From the NCBI GenBank assembly GCA_964510785.1, contig CAZECM010000006.1:1-64000 (forward strand): a stretch of 64,000 nt of DNA. Reading direction: 5' to 3'. Source of the stretch: JAAYZM01 sp964510785 (lineage in GTDB: Bacteria > Actinomycetota > Actinomycetes > Actinomycetales > Cellulomonadaceae). This document shows positions 26,172-35,231 of the stretch, piece by piece (position 1 is the first letter of the stretch; every line of letters starts with the position of its first letter). A program made the position numbers and the translations under genes. The notes below the pieces were generated by a model, which had not been told where the DNA came from, did no database searches, and saw only the letters and a list, made by a program, of their open reading frames with translations.

Positions 26172-27146
26172 CTACGTCGTCAGGACGATCTTGCCGAACT
26201 GCTCGCCGCTCACGAGCCGGGCGAACGCGTCCCGCGCGTTCTCGAGCGGGAACGTGGCGTCGATCGTGGGGCGGGCGCCCGTGCGTTCGAGGAGCTCGAG
26301 GAGGGCGCGCAGGTCGTCCGCCGTGCCCATGGTCGAGCCGAGGACGCGCAGCTCGTGGAAGAAGATCCGCGTGATGCTCGCCGGGGAGGGGTCGCCGGTG
26401 GTGGCGCCGACGACGACGATCGCCCCGCCCGCGCGCACCGACGCGACCGAGTGGGCCCACGTCGCCCTGCCGACGGACTCGAGGACGACGTCGGCCCGCT
26501 TCGGCAGCCGTGCCCCGGGCTCGTGTGTAGCAGTGGCGCCGAGCTCCTCGGCTTGCTTGCGGCGCTCCGCGCTGCGGCTCGTGACGTGGACCTCGAGCCC
26601 CGCGGCCGCACCGAGCGTGATCGCCGCCGTCGCGACCCCGCCGCCCGCACCCTGCACGAGCAGCACGTCACCGGGCTCCGCCCCGCCCGTGCGGAAGATC
26701 GCGCGGTACGCCGTGAGCCACGCCGTCGGGAGGCACGCGGCCTGTTCCCAGGTGAGCCACCCGGGCTTGTCGACGAGGTTGGCCGCCGGGACCGCGACGC
26801 GCTCGGCGAGCGTGCCGGGGTAGCGCTCGGAGAGGATCGAGCGGGCCTCGGTGCCGGGCGCGGCGTGCTTGGTGGGCAGGGCGCCGACGACGGCGTGCAC
26901 GATGACCTCTCGACCCTCGGCAGTGGTGCCGGCGCCGTCGCAGCCGAGCACCATCGGGAGCTGGTCCTCCGTGAGCCCCACGCCGCGCAGGCTCCACAGG
27001 TCGTGCTGGTTCAGGGCGGCGGCTCTGATGTCCACGAGCTGCCAGTCGGGGTGGTCAGCGGGGGGTGCGGCGTCGGGGACCTGGCCGACTTCGAGCGCGC
27101 TGAGCGGCTCCTCGGGTGCGAACCTGGCGGCGTAGGCAGCGAGCAT
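26172..27146 (-). CDS. medium-chain alcohol dehydrogenase / quinone-oxidoreductase-like protein
   Basis: A 324-residue NAD(P)H-dependent enzyme of the MDR superfamily. The N-terminal GroES-like half contains LNQHDLWSLRG and VLGCDGAGTT; the nucleotide-binding motif is VQGAGGGVATAAI. The structural zinc cysteines are missing, pointing to a zinc-independent quinone-oxidoreductase-like type. The ATG at 27146 is preceded by the -10 word TACCGT (27153-27158) at 6 bases, so the message is probably leaderless and a longer N-terminus is unlikely. It leads an operon with the alpha/beta hydrolase. Confidence 0.86.
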   Translation of the reverse strand: MLAAYAARFAPEEPLSALEVGQVPDAAPPADHPDWQLVDIRAAALNQHDLWSLRGVGLTEDQLPMVLGCDGAGTTAEGREVIVHAVVGALPTKHAAPGTEARSILSERYPGTLAERVAVPAANLVDKPGWLTWEQAACLPTAWLTAYRAIFRTGGAEPGDVLLVQGAGGGVATAAITLGAAAGLEVHVTSRSAERRKQAEELGATATHEPGARLPKRADVVLESVGRATWAHSVASVRAGGAIVVVGATTGDPSPASITRIFFHELRVLGSTMGTADDLRALLELLERTGARPTIDATFPLENARDAFARLVSGEQFGKIVLTT

Positions 27147-27152
27147 GCCCCC

Positions 27153-27158
27153 ACGGTA
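27153..27158 (-). promoter_or_regulatory. -10 element of the dehydrogenase operon
   Basis: TACCGT on the minus strand, 6 bases before the ATG at 27146. Upstream lies an unusually A/T-rich patch (27206-27232). Confidence 0.55.
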
Positions 27159-27309
27159 TGCCCTGCGGGCGGGTGCGACCTGGGGCTGCGGCGCGGGATG
27201 ACGTGCAAAAAATCGCGCCAGAAATTTCAACGTCCAGGAGGCATGGCAAGGTGCTTGGCATGTCCAGTGACGGAGTCGACGGCGCCCCGACCGGGACGAG
27301 ACCCCATGG

Positions 27310-28377
27310 TCACGAGGAGAGGACCGCCATGAGCGGCCGATTGATGAAGAGCACCTCTCTGCCCACCCGGAGGTCCCGGAGCACCCCGGCGGAGGTCATC
27401 GCGCGGAGCCACTTGGTCGCCGTGGGGCGCGACACGTGGCAGCGCGCGATGACGTCACGGACTCGCGCGTAGGGCTGCTCCATGAGCACGGTCACCAGGT
27501 CGTGGTTCGCGGTGCCGATCGCGGCCCGTGCGATCTCAAGAATCTCGGCGCGCACCGTCTCGATCTGGCCGACGAGCTCGAGGGTTCGCAGCGCGATCGC
27601 CCCAACTCCGTCCAGCACGTAAGTGATCCAGTCCTCCCAGGCGCCCTCCGCCGTGACGGCGAGAAGGAGCCGGTAGTACTCGTCCTTGGTCTCGACGATG
27701 TGGCGAGACAGGTAGAGAAGCGGCATCTGCAGGAGGCCGGCGTCGCAGAGCATGAGGACGTTCATGATGCGGCCGGTGCGTCCGTTGCCGTCCGTGAACG
27801 GGTGGATCGCCTCGAACTGATAGTGGGCGACGGCCATGCGGACGACAGGGTCGAGGTCCGAGTCGTCGTTCAGGAAAGCAGACCAGTTGTCGAGGAGTCG
27901 GTCCACCGTGGTCGGGTCCCGTGGCGGGGTGTAGACCCTGCGCCGAGAGACCGGGTCGCCGACGTACACCTCGCCCCTGCGGACTTCGACATCGTGTCCG
28001 CGGATCGTGGCACAGACTTCGATGGCGGTCCGGGCGGTCAGTGGCCGTTCACCGAGCTGCTCGAACCCTCGGCGCAGAGCGCTGCGATAGCGCAGCGCCT
28101 CACGGGCGGCCGGGCTTGCGTTGTCGGTGGCAGCCGCGGCGAAGAGCTCGTCGGTCGTAGTGACGATGTTCTCGATCTCGGAGCTTGCCTGCGCCTCGAG
28201 AAGTGGGATCGCGTTGATGATGATCGACGGGTTGGGCAGCGTGCGCGCGCTGGCATCGAGCCTGACGAGGGCGTCGCGGGCGTTGATCGCGGACTTGAGG
28301 ACCCTGCGAGTCTCCAGCTCGGCGAGCGGAGGTAGTGGGGGGAGGTCGTCGTAGGTGGTGTCAGGGAGCCAGACCAT
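27310..28377 (-). CDS. Fic family protein (probable AMP-transferase) with built-in inhibitory helix
   Basis: A 355-residue Fic protein that would transfer AMP from ATP to a protein hydroxyl. The complete motif HPFTDGNGRTGR starts at His192. The inhibitory motif (S/T)xxxE(G/N) is present near the N-terminus as SSEIEN (Ser65, Glu69, Asn70). This is therefore a class II Fic that blocks its own ATP site and needs no separate antitoxin. The C-terminal 70 residues form a winged-helix-like domain (ARVRDVIARCHVSRPTATKW), so it may also bind DNA. A good promoter with a palindrome lies just upstream, which suggests autoregulation (inference). Confidence 0.92.
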   Translation of the reverse strand: MVWLPDTTYDDLPPLPPLAELETRRVLKSAINARDALVRLDASARTLPNPSIIINAIPLLEAQASSEIENIVTTTDELFAAAATDNASPAAREALRYRSALRRGFEQLGERPLTARTAIEVCATIRGHDVEVRRGEVYVGDPVSRRRVYTPPRDPTTVDRLLDNWSAFLNDDSDLDPVVRMAVAHYQFEAIHPFTDGNGRTGRIMNVLMLCDAGLLQMPLLYLSRHIVETKDEYYRLLLAVTAEGAWEDWITYVLDGVGAIALRTLELVGQIETVRAEILEIARAAIGTANHDLVTVLMEQPYARVRDVIARCHVSRPTATKWLRAMTSAGVLRDLRVGREVLFINRPLMAVLSS

Positions 28378-28415
28378 GCATGCAGCCTACGGGACTGTGA
28401 AAGAAACGAGCGGAA

Positions 28416-28442
28416 ACTTTACAGGTTCTCGAGATCTGTCAA
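28416..28442 (-). promoter_or_regulatory. promoter of the Fic gene with palindrome in the spacer
   Basis: On the minus strand a consensus -35 TTGACA (28442-28437) and a -10 TAAAGT (28421-28416) stand 15 bases apart. The spacer contains a near-perfect palindrome, GATCTCGAGAAC. The position would let a repressor bind between the two boxes. Confidence 0.55.
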
Positions 28443-28476
28443 CAGGCTTGATGTATTTGCGACCTCTGAGGTGGCA

Positions 28477-29646
28477 TCAGTGGGCAGTGGTGATGAGGAG
28501 CTCGTTGCCTTCGGGGTCGGCGATGCGGTGGGTGGCGGGTGTCTCGTCCAGGAGGCGGCCGCCCGCTGCGAGTGCCGTGTCCACGCGGTGCTGCACGAGG
28601 TCCGGGGGCACGGCGAGCTCGAGGAGGATGCGGTTGCGCTGGCGGCGGCGCTCGGTCTCCGAGGCGTCGATCTCCTGGAACACCAGCACCGGGTTCAGGC
28701 GCCGCGGGTCCACGATGTCGGTGACCCCGTCGCGGGGGTCGGTGTCGTAGCCGAGCGCGGCGACCCAGAACGCGCGGACCGCGGGGACGTCGGCGGCATC
28801 GAGGAAGAGCTGCACGAAGCGGGGCAGGTCCGGGTCCGCCGTGGCACCGAGCCCGCGGGCGGCGGACTGGAGGGCGGCGGCGAGGGCGGTGAAGTCGAGG
28901 TCGAGTCCGTGGTCCTCCCACAGGTCCTTGCCGCTGTCGAGGATCACGAGCCCGGGGCGCAGGTCGACCAGCAGCGGGAACCCGGCGTCGTCGGCGATCG
29001 CCGCGGCTGCCGACGCCAGCTCGAGCTGTTGGGCCGGCGAGGTGGTGCGGTAGCACGCCATCGCGCCGAACACCGCGTGCCAGTCGGGGGCCGCGCCGTC
29101 CTCGTCGAGCGGCCCGCCCGGGACCAGATCGACCTCGTTGCCGTCGGTGTCGCTGTGGCAGACCCCGTACGGGCCCGACGCCTCACCTAGACCCGCCTGC
29201 TCGACCGCCGCGGACGGCCGCACCACGTCGACGTGGATCCGGTTGCGAAGCGGTCGCGCCTCGCTCGACGGCCGGAACGTGAAGCGCGGGTCGCGCCGCA
29301 GCGGATCCGTCAGGCCGCCGTCGTGCCTCGGCGCGTAGTCGAGCGCGCGCCGCCAGAACGGGCGTATCGCAGACGGGTCGGCGGACTCGACCACGACGCT
29401 CAGTTGCTGCAGCACGGCGGGTTTCGCGGCCAGCCCAAGATCCCGCGCGGCTGCCGAGACGGACTCGGCGTGCTCGCCCGAGTCGAGTCGCACCCGCACG
29501 CCCGTCGCGCGCAGGTCGATCGCGGCGTCGCTCGCCAGTGCCGTGATGCTCCCGGCCAGTGCCGCACCCTCGCGCAGCGACGGCGCGTCGAACCACGCCG
29601 TCGCAACACCATCGACCACCCGCCAGTCCGCCGGTACCTCGGCCAT
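28477..29646 (-). CDS. pterin-dehydratase-like domain fused to two VOC (glyoxalase-like) domains
   Basis: A 389-residue protein. Residues 1-95 resemble 4a-hydroxytetrahydrobiopterin dehydratase, but the HH pair of the active site is not seen (AIDLRATGVRVRL). Two VOC domains follow at about 98-210 and 260-388, each with the paired beta-alpha-beta-beta-beta pattern (FWRRALDYAPR, HSDTDGNEVDLV; FWVAALGYDTDP, IADPEGNELLI). VOC domains bind a metal or small ligand in resistance or isomerisation reactions. The ATG at 29646 is placed 7 bases after TACAGT; an earlier GTG would sit inside that box. The function is unknown. Confidence 0.75.
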   Translation of the reverse strand: MAEVPADWRVVDGVATAWFDAPSLREGAALAGSITALASDAAIDLRATGVRVRLDSGEHAESVSAAARDLGLAAKPAVLQQLSVVVESADPSAIRPFWRRALDYAPRHDGGLTDPLRRDPRFTFRPSSEARPLRNRIHVDVVRPSAAVEQAGLGEASGPYGVCHSDTDGNEVDLVPGGPLDEDGAAPDWHAVFGAMACYRTTSPAQQLELASAAAAIADDAGFPLLVDLRPGLVILDSGKDLWEDHGLDLDFTALAAALQSAARGLGATADPDLPRFVQLFLDAADVPAVRAFWVAALGYDTDPRDGVTDIVDPRRLNPVLVFQEIDASETERRRQRNRILLELAVPPDLVQHRVDTALAAGGRLLDETPATHRIADPEGNELLITTAH

Positions 29647-29653
29647 ACCCGGC

Positions 29654-29659
29654 ACTGTA
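29654..29659 (-). promoter_or_regulatory. -10 element of the PCD-VOC gene
   Basis: TACAGT on the minus strand, 7 bases before the ATG; leaderless layout. Confidence 0.5.
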
Positions 29660-29724
29660 GACCCGCAGCCACCCAGCCGCCCGCGATCGCAGAGTCCACC
29701 TCGCCCCGCAGCCGCGGGTCTGAT

Positions 29725-29765
29725 CGTGAAGACTTGTGGCCCTGTGAGGGCGGTAGGTCTTCACG
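29725..29765. repeat. two-tier inverted repeat between the VOC and XRE genes
   Basis: Outer arms 29725-29733 and 29757-29765 are a perfect 9-bp inverted repeat. Inside, 29739-29743 and 29747-29751 form a second 5-bp stem with a 3-base loop. It lies after the XRE gene stop on the minus strand and may act as its terminator. The word GGTAGGTC occurs in its right half. Confidence 0.6.
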
Positions 29766-29822
29766 TTCTTGGGCTGCTCGTTCGGGTGCAGCTTCTGGTC
29801 GTGCGGCCGCTCGTGGGCGCGA

Positions 29823-30134
29823 TCAGCCGTGGGGCGGGAGGTCGACCTCGATGGTGGGGTGGTCCGCCGGTGGTCCGAAGACGTCGATGACGAGGTCGGG
29901 GACCGTCGTGCCGTAGACCGCGCACAACGCGACGAGAGTTGAGAGTCGCGGGTTGGCCGGCGTGTTCTTCGCGCGGTCGGACAGCCCGCTCTCGAGCAGC
30001 TGGTAGTGGTTGCGGTTGATCCCCGCCGAGTTCGCTACCTGCTCCTGGGACATGCCTGCCACCTCGCGCAGATCCCGGAATCGTAGGCCGAGAGCTTCGG
30101 CGACGAGCCGGTCGAGCTGGGGCTGGCTGGACAC
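29823..30134 (-). CDS. XRE-family regulator, likely controller of the divergent restriction gene
   Basis: A 103-residue DNA-binding protein with an HTH of the lambda-repressor type in its middle (REVAGMSQEQVANSAGINRN, then a recognition helix and LESGLSDRA). The GTG start at 30134 has AAGGTGA upstream; a longer reading would put this site within the gene. It is divergent from the Type ISP restriction-modification gene, 226 bases apart, with two related palindromes between. This resembles C-protein regulators that delay restriction until methylation is complete. That role is inferred from position and sites. Confidence 0.82.
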   Translation of the reverse strand: MSSQPQLDRLVAEALGLRFRDLREVAGMSQEQVANSAGINRNHYQLLESGLSDRAKNTPANPRLSTLVALCAVYGTTVPDLVIDVFGPPADHPTIEVDLPPHG

Positions 30135-30210
30135 CGCTTCACCTTGACCGGGTAGGCACGGCAAGTCACCCGGGTATACATGGCCATCACGGTAGGGTCG
30201 CGACAGTCAC

Positions 30211-30268
30211 CACCGTGTAAACATGTCAAGGGCAGCCCTTTGTGCGTCGATGCCGTGTAAACACGGCA
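30211..30268. promoter_or_regulatory. two operator-like palindromes before the Type ISP gene
   Basis: Site 2 (30251-30268) is a perfect inverted repeat of two 8-base arms around AA (TGCCGTGT-AA-ACACGGCA). Site 1 (30211-30228) matches it at 14 of 18 positions and shares CCGTGTAAACA exactly. Their centres are 40 bases apart, close to four helical turns, so dimers could bind the same face. They lie between the XRE gene and the restriction-modification gene. Confidence 0.65.
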
Positions 30269-30360
30269 CACGCGGCTCCGTCGTCGTGCACGACGGGCCG
30301 CCGCGCCGCGACTGCGCCGCTCGCCGGCGCGGCGCGGCGCACTCGCGCGAAAGGCCCGGC

Positions 30361-33300
30361 ATGTCTTCCCTCGAGCAGATCCTCGACTCGCTCTACTTCG
30401 CGGCCACGGATGAACGGGGCAAGGGCGACTCCTTCGAGCGCCTGATGCTGCAGTTCTTCCGCACGGACCTGACTTACGCGGATCGCTTCGAGGACGTCCA
30501 GCTCTGGATGGACTGGCCCGGTCGGGCGGGTCGCCCGGACACCGGCGTCGACCTCGTCGCCACGGAGCGCGAGACGGGCGAGGTCGTCGCGATCCAGTGC
30601 AAGTTCTACGACCCCGGTCGCACGCTCGCGAAGGCCGACATCGACTCGTTCCTCTCCGAGTCGGGCAAGCATCCCTTCTCCCAGCGCATCGTCGTCTCGA
30701 CCACGGACCACTGGGGCAAGAACGCCGAGCAGGCGATCGAGAACCAGCAGATCCCGGTCCAGCGGCTGCGGTTCATGGACCTCGCCGAGTCCTCCATCGA
30801 CTGGTCGCAGTTCGACCTCTCGACGCCGGAGGTCATGGAGCTCAAGGACAAGAAGCGGCTCCGCCCCCACCAGTCGAAGGCGCTCGGGCGCGTCCGTGAC
30901 GGCCTCGCGACCTACGACCGCGGCAAGCTGATCATGGCGTGCGGCACGGGCAAGACCTTCACCTCGCTCAAGATCGCCGAGGAGCTGGTCGGCGCGGGCG
31001 GCACGGTCCTCTTCCTCGTGCCCTCGATCGCGCTGCTGTCGCAGTCCCTCAAGGAGTGGTCGCAGGAGGCCGAGCTCGACCTGCGCCCGTTCGCGGTGTG
31101 CTCGGACACGAAGGTCGGCCGGCGCACGCGCACGCAGGTGGATGAGGACATCTCCGTCGTCGACCTCGCCCTGCCCGCCACGACCAACCCGGACAAGCTC
31201 TTCGCGCGGCTCTCCGACACCAAGGCCGGCGAGGGGAAGCTCACGGTCGTCTTCTCGACGTACCAGTCCATCGAGGTCGTGGCCGAGGCCCAGCGCCGGG
31301 GCCTCGCGGACTTCGACCTCGTCATCTGCGACGAGGCGCACCGCACCACGGGCGCCACGCTCACCGGGGCGGAGGAGTCGGCCTTCGTCCGTGTGCACGA
31401 CGACGACTTCCTGGGTGCCGCCAAGCGCCTCTACATGACCGCGACACCGCGGATCTACGACGACGCCTCCAAGGCCAAGGCCGGTGAGGCGCAGGCCGTC
31501 ATCGCCTCGATGGACGACGAGTCGCTCTACGGCCCCGAGCTCCACCGCCTCGGCTTCGGGGAGGCCGTGAGCGCCGGTCTGCTCACCGACTACAAGGTGC
31601 TCGTCCTCGCCGTCGACGAGCGGTCTGTGTCGAAGACCTTCCAGTCCCAGATGGCCGACGAGAACTCCGAGCTCAAGCTCGACGACGTCGCGAAGATCGT
31701 GGGCTGCTGGAACGGCCTTGCCAAGCGCGGCGAGCTCGAGTCGGGCTTCACGGGGGACCCGGCGCCGATGACCCGCGCCGTCGCGTTCGCCCGCTCGATC
31801 AAGGACTCCCAGCGCTTCGCGGACATGTTCCGCGGCATCGTCGCCGACTACGTCGCGCAGTCCGGCATCACCGACGGCGATCCGGTCACGGACGACAACC
31901 CGCTGCTGTGCGACGTCGAGCACGTCGACGGAACCTTCAACATCCTGGCGCGCAACGAGAAGCTCGACTGGCTCAAGGGTGAGCTGGGCGAGCGCGAGTG
32001 CCGCGTGCTGTCCAACGCGCGCTGCCTCTCCGAGGGCGTCGACGTGCCCGCCCTCGACGCCGTGATGTTCCTCAACCCGCGCAAGTCCGTGGTGGACGTG
32101 GTGCAGTCCGTGGGCCGCGTCATGCGCCTCGCACCGGGCAAGAAGTACGGCTACATCATCCTGCCGATCGGCATCCCGGCGGACAAGAAGCCCGAGGATG
32201 CGCTGCGGGACAACGAGCGCTACGCCGTCGTCTGGGAAGTGCTGCAGGCGCTGCGCGCCCACGACGAGCGCTTCGACGCGATGGTCAACAAGATCGACCT
32301 CAACCACGGGGGCGACGACCGGATCCAGATCATCGGCGTCGGCGGCGGCCCTGGGGAGGGGGACGACGACGGTGTCTCACGGCCGAAGCCCGTCCAGGGG
32401 ACTCTCGTGTTCCCCGACCTGGGGGAGTGGCGCGAGGCGATCTACGCCCGCATCGTCGCGAAGGTCGGCAACCGCCGGTACTGGGAGGACTGGGCCAAGG
32501 ACGTCGCGCGGATCGCCGACACCCACACCACGCGCATCACCGCCTTGCTCGACGACCCGGACCTGCCCGTCCATGCTGAGTTCGACGGCTTCCTGGCCGG
32601 GCTGCGCGGCAATCTCAACGACTCCATCTCGCGTGGTGATGCGATCGACATGCTCGCCCAGCACCTCATCACCCGCCCGGTGTTCGACGCCCTCTTCGAG
32701 GGCTACGCGTTCACCGAGCACAACCCGGTGTCCAAGGTGATGCAGGGGATGCTCGACACGCTCGACGCCTTCAACCTCGAGGCCGAGAACGAGACCCTCG
32801 AGAAGTTCTACGAGTCCGTGCGACTGCGCGCCGCCGGCATCGACAACGCCGAGGGCAAGCAGCGCATCGTCGCCGAGCTCTACGAGAAGTTCTTCAAGAC
32901 GGCGTTCCCCCGGGCGGCCGAGTCCCTCGGCATCGTCTACACCCCTGTCGAGATCGTGGACTTCATCATCAGGTCCGTCGACCACCTGCTGCGCGAGGAG
33001 TTCGGAGCCTCCTTGTCCGACGACGGCGTCCACATCCTCGACCCCTTCACCGGGACTGGGACGTTCATCGTGCGGCTGCTCGAGTCCGGGCTCATCGACC
33101 CCGCAGCGCTGCTGCGCAAGTACACCTCGGAGCTGCACGCCAACGAGATCCTGCTGCTCGCCTACTACATCGCCGCGATCAACATCGAGGCGACGTTCCA
33201 CGGCCTGCTCGCCGAGCAGACCCCCGATGCTGCCTACGTGCCCTTCAACGGCATCGTCTTGACGGACACCTTCCAGATGACCGAGGACGGCGACACCCTC

Positions 33301-35229
33301 GACACCATGGTGTTCCCCACCAACAACGAGCGGGCCGCCAACCAGCTCGGGCTCGACATCCGGGTCATCATCGGCAACCCGCCGTACTCGGTGGGGCAGA
33401 CGTCGGGCAACGACAACAACGCGAACCTCAAGTACCCGAGCCTCGACGCGGCCATCGCGCGCACGTACGCCGCGCGGTCGACCGCGACGAACAAGAACTC
33501 GCTCTACGACTCCTACATCCGGGCGATCCGTTGGGCGTCCGACAGGATCAAGGACGCCGGTGTCATCGGCTTCGTCACGAACGGCGGCTTCCTCGACGGC
33601 AACACGGCAGATGGGCTCCGCAAGACACTCACCGAGGAGTTCAGCTCGATCTACATCTTCAACCTGCGGGGCAACCAGCGCACGGCCGGTGAGCTCTCCC
33701 GTAGAGAGGGGGGCAAGGTCTTCGGCGGGGGGTCTCGCAACACCGTCGCCGTCACCTTCCTCATCAAGCATCCCGACCGCGCGGCAGGCGGCACCATCCA
33801 CTACCGCGACATCGGGGACTACCTCTCCCGCGAGCAGAAGCTGGAGATCGTCGACGGGGCGTCAGTCGCCGGCCTCGAATGGCACGTGGTGGCCCCGAAC
33901 GACTCCGGAGACTGGATCAACCAACGCACCGCCAACTTCGACGCCTTCACGCCGATCACCTCGAAGGATCCTTCGACGCGGGCAGTCTTTACACTGAACA
34001 CGGGTGGGCTCAAGACCAATCGTGACGCGTGGGTGTACAACTCATCCCAAGCGGCTCTCCAGGAGAACGTCAAGCAGATGGTTGCGTTCTACAATCAGCA
34101 AGTCAGGGCATTTGAAGCAACGCGCGCTGGGGACGTGGCACAGCGCCCGGAGGTTCAAGTCGCCAATCACCTAGATTTGGACTCCACCAAGTTCAGCTGG
34201 AATCGCGCTGACAAGATCAATGTGGTCCGGGGTGTGAATTACTCAGTCCGACGAAGCGGATATCGCATTGGTGCATACCGTCCCTTTTCGAAGCAGCGCG
34301 TGTACTTCGACCGTCGAGCTAATGACATGGTCTATCGACTGGAGCACGTGTATCCGACGGCCGAACTGCCCAATCAGGGCTACTACTTGAACACTGGCGG
34401 CACCAACCTACCTTTCTGCGCGCTCGTCCTTGAAGTGATGCCAGATCTCAACTACTTCGGCCAGGGAGGGAAATTTTTCCCCCGATGGACCTATGAGCCC
34501 GTCGGTGAGCCCGCAGACGCACAGGCTGCCTTCGACCTGAGCGACCCGGACGACGTCGTCGTCGACGGGTACCGCCGGATCGACAACATCACCGACGCGG
34601 CCCTCGTCGAGTACCGCACCGCCTACGGGCCGGACGTGTCGAAGGACGACATCTTCTACTACGTCTACGGTCTGTTGCACTCGCCGGACTATCGCGAGAC
34701 CTTCGCCGCGGACCTGAAGAAGATGCTGCCGCGCATCGCCAAGGTGGCCGCGGTCGGCGACTACCGGGCCTTCGTCGCCGCGGGGCGCGAGCTCGCGACG
34801 CTGCACATCGGCTACGAGTCCGTCGAGCCGTGGCCCGGGCTCACGGTCACGGGCGATCCGCCGTCGGGCCCCGGCTCCGCCGACCTCTACGACTGGTACC
34901 GCGTGACCAAGATGCGCTTCGGCGGCAAGGGGCGCGAAAGGGACCGCTCGACGGTGGTCTACAACTCGCGCATCACGGTGTCGGGCATCCCGCCCGAGGC
35001 GCACGAGTACCTGCTGGGTTCTCGCAGCGCCGTCGAGTGGATCCTCGAGCGCTACCAGGTGAAGACCGACAAGGCCTCCGGCATCGTCAACGACCCCAAC
35101 GACTGGTCCCGCGAGGTCGGCGACCCGCGCTACATCCTTGACCTGCTGCGCCGCATCGTCACTGTGAGCGTCGAGACCGTGCGGATCGTGGGCTCGCTGC
35201 CCCCGATCGACTTCGACGCGGCGACCTAG
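30361..35229 (+). CDS. Type ISP restriction-modification enzyme (nuclease-helicase-methylase-TRD in one chain)
   Basis: A 1622-residue single-chain enzyme of the LlaGI/LlaBIII type. It begins with an Mrr-like nuclease (Asp64 in DTGVDLVA, then AIQCK with Gln79 and Lys81). An SF2 helicase follows, with Walker A ACGTGKTF (about 193-200), DEAH at 323-326 and QSVGRVMR. A gamma-type N6-adenine methylase has ILDPFTGTG (Asp894) and NPPY (Asn1006). Target recognition occupies the C-terminal third. Such enzymes methylate one strand, translocate and cut unmodified DNA. The ATG at 30361 is preferred because the nuclease fold begins there. Bases about 33960-34490, in the recognition part, are clearly lower in GC than the rest. 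Confidence 0.93.
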   Translation: MSSLEQILDSLYFAATDERGKGDSFERLMLQFFRTDLTYADRFEDVQLWMDWPGRAGRPDTGVDLVATERETGEVVAIQCKFYDPGRTLAKADIDSFLSESGKHPFSQRIVVSTTDHWGKNAEQAIENQQIPVQRLRFMDLAESSIDWSQFDLSTPEVMELKDKKRLRPHQSKALGRVRDGLATYDRGKLIMACGTGKTFTSLKIAEELVGAGGTVLFLVPSIALLSQSLKEWSQEAELDLRPFAVCSDTKVGRRTRTQVDEDISVVDLALPATTNPDKLFARLSDTKAGEGKLTVVFSTYQSIEVVAEAQRRGLADFDLVICDEAHRTTGATLTGAEESAFVRVHDDDFLGAAKRLYMTATPRIYDDASKAKAGEAQAVIASMDDESLYGPELHRLGFGEAVSAGLLTDYKVLVLAVDERSVSKTFQSQMADENSELKLDDVAKIVGCWNGLAKRGELESGFTGDPAPMTRAVAFARSIKDSQRFADMFRGIVADYVAQSGITDGDPVTDDNPLLCDVEHVDGTFNILARNEKLDWLKGELGERECRVLSNARCLSEGVDVPALDAVMFLNPRKSVVDVVQSVGRVMRLAPGKKYGYIILPIGIPADKKPEDALRDNERYAVVWEVLQALRAHDERFDAMVNKIDLNHGGDDRIQIIGVGGGPGEGDDDGVSRPKPVQGTLVFPDLGEWREAIYARIVAKVGNRRYWEDWAKDVARIADTHTTRITALLDDPDLPVHAEFDGFLAGLRGNLNDSISRGDAIDMLAQHLITRPVFDALFEGYAFTEHNPVSKVMQGMLDTLDAFNLEAENETLEKFYESVRLRAAGIDNAEGKQRIVAELYEKFFKTAFPRAAESLGIVYTPVEIVDFIIRSVDHLLREEFGASLSDDGVHILDPFTGTGTFIVRLLESGLIDPAALLRKYTSELHANEILLLAYYIAAINIEATFHGLLAEQTPDAAYVPFNGIVLTDTFQMTEDGDTLDTMVFPTNNERAANQLGLDIRVIIGNPPYSVGQTSGNDNNANLKYPSLDAAIARTYAARSTATNKNSLYDSYIRAIRWASDRIKDAGVIGFVTNGGFLDGNTADGLRKTLTEEFSSIYIFNLRGNQRTAGELSRREGGKVFGGGSRNTVAVTFLIKHPDRAAGGTIHYRDIGDYLSREQKLEIVDGASVAGLEWHVVAPNDSGDWINQRTANFDAFTPITSKDPSTRAVFTLNTGGLKTNRDAWVYNSSQAALQENVKQMVAFYNQQVRAFEATRAGDVAQRPEVQVANHLDLDSTKFSWNRADKINVVRGVNYSVRRSGYRIGAYRPFSKQRVYFDRRANDMVYRLEHVYPTAELPNQGYYLNTGGTNLPFCALVLEVMPDLNYFGQGGKFFPRWTYEPVGEPADAQAAFDLSDPDDVVVDGYRRIDNITDAALVEYRTAYGPDVSKDDIFYYVYGLLHSPDYRETFAADLKKMLPRIAKVAAVGDYRAFVAAGRELATLHIGYESVEPWPGLTVTGDPPSGPGSADLYDWYRVTKMRFGGKGRERDRSTVVYNSRITVSGIPPEAHEYLLGSRSAVEWILERYQVKTDKASGIVNDPNDWSREVGDPRYILDLLRRIVTVSVETVRIVGSLPPIDFDAAT

Positions 35230-35231
35230 CG

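Noticed and set aside
30223..30360. N-terminal extension of the Type ISP enzyme from an ATG at 30223
   Set aside because: It would translate through the operator region and adds an Arg/Cys-rich segment without family character. The nuclease fold begins right after 30361.
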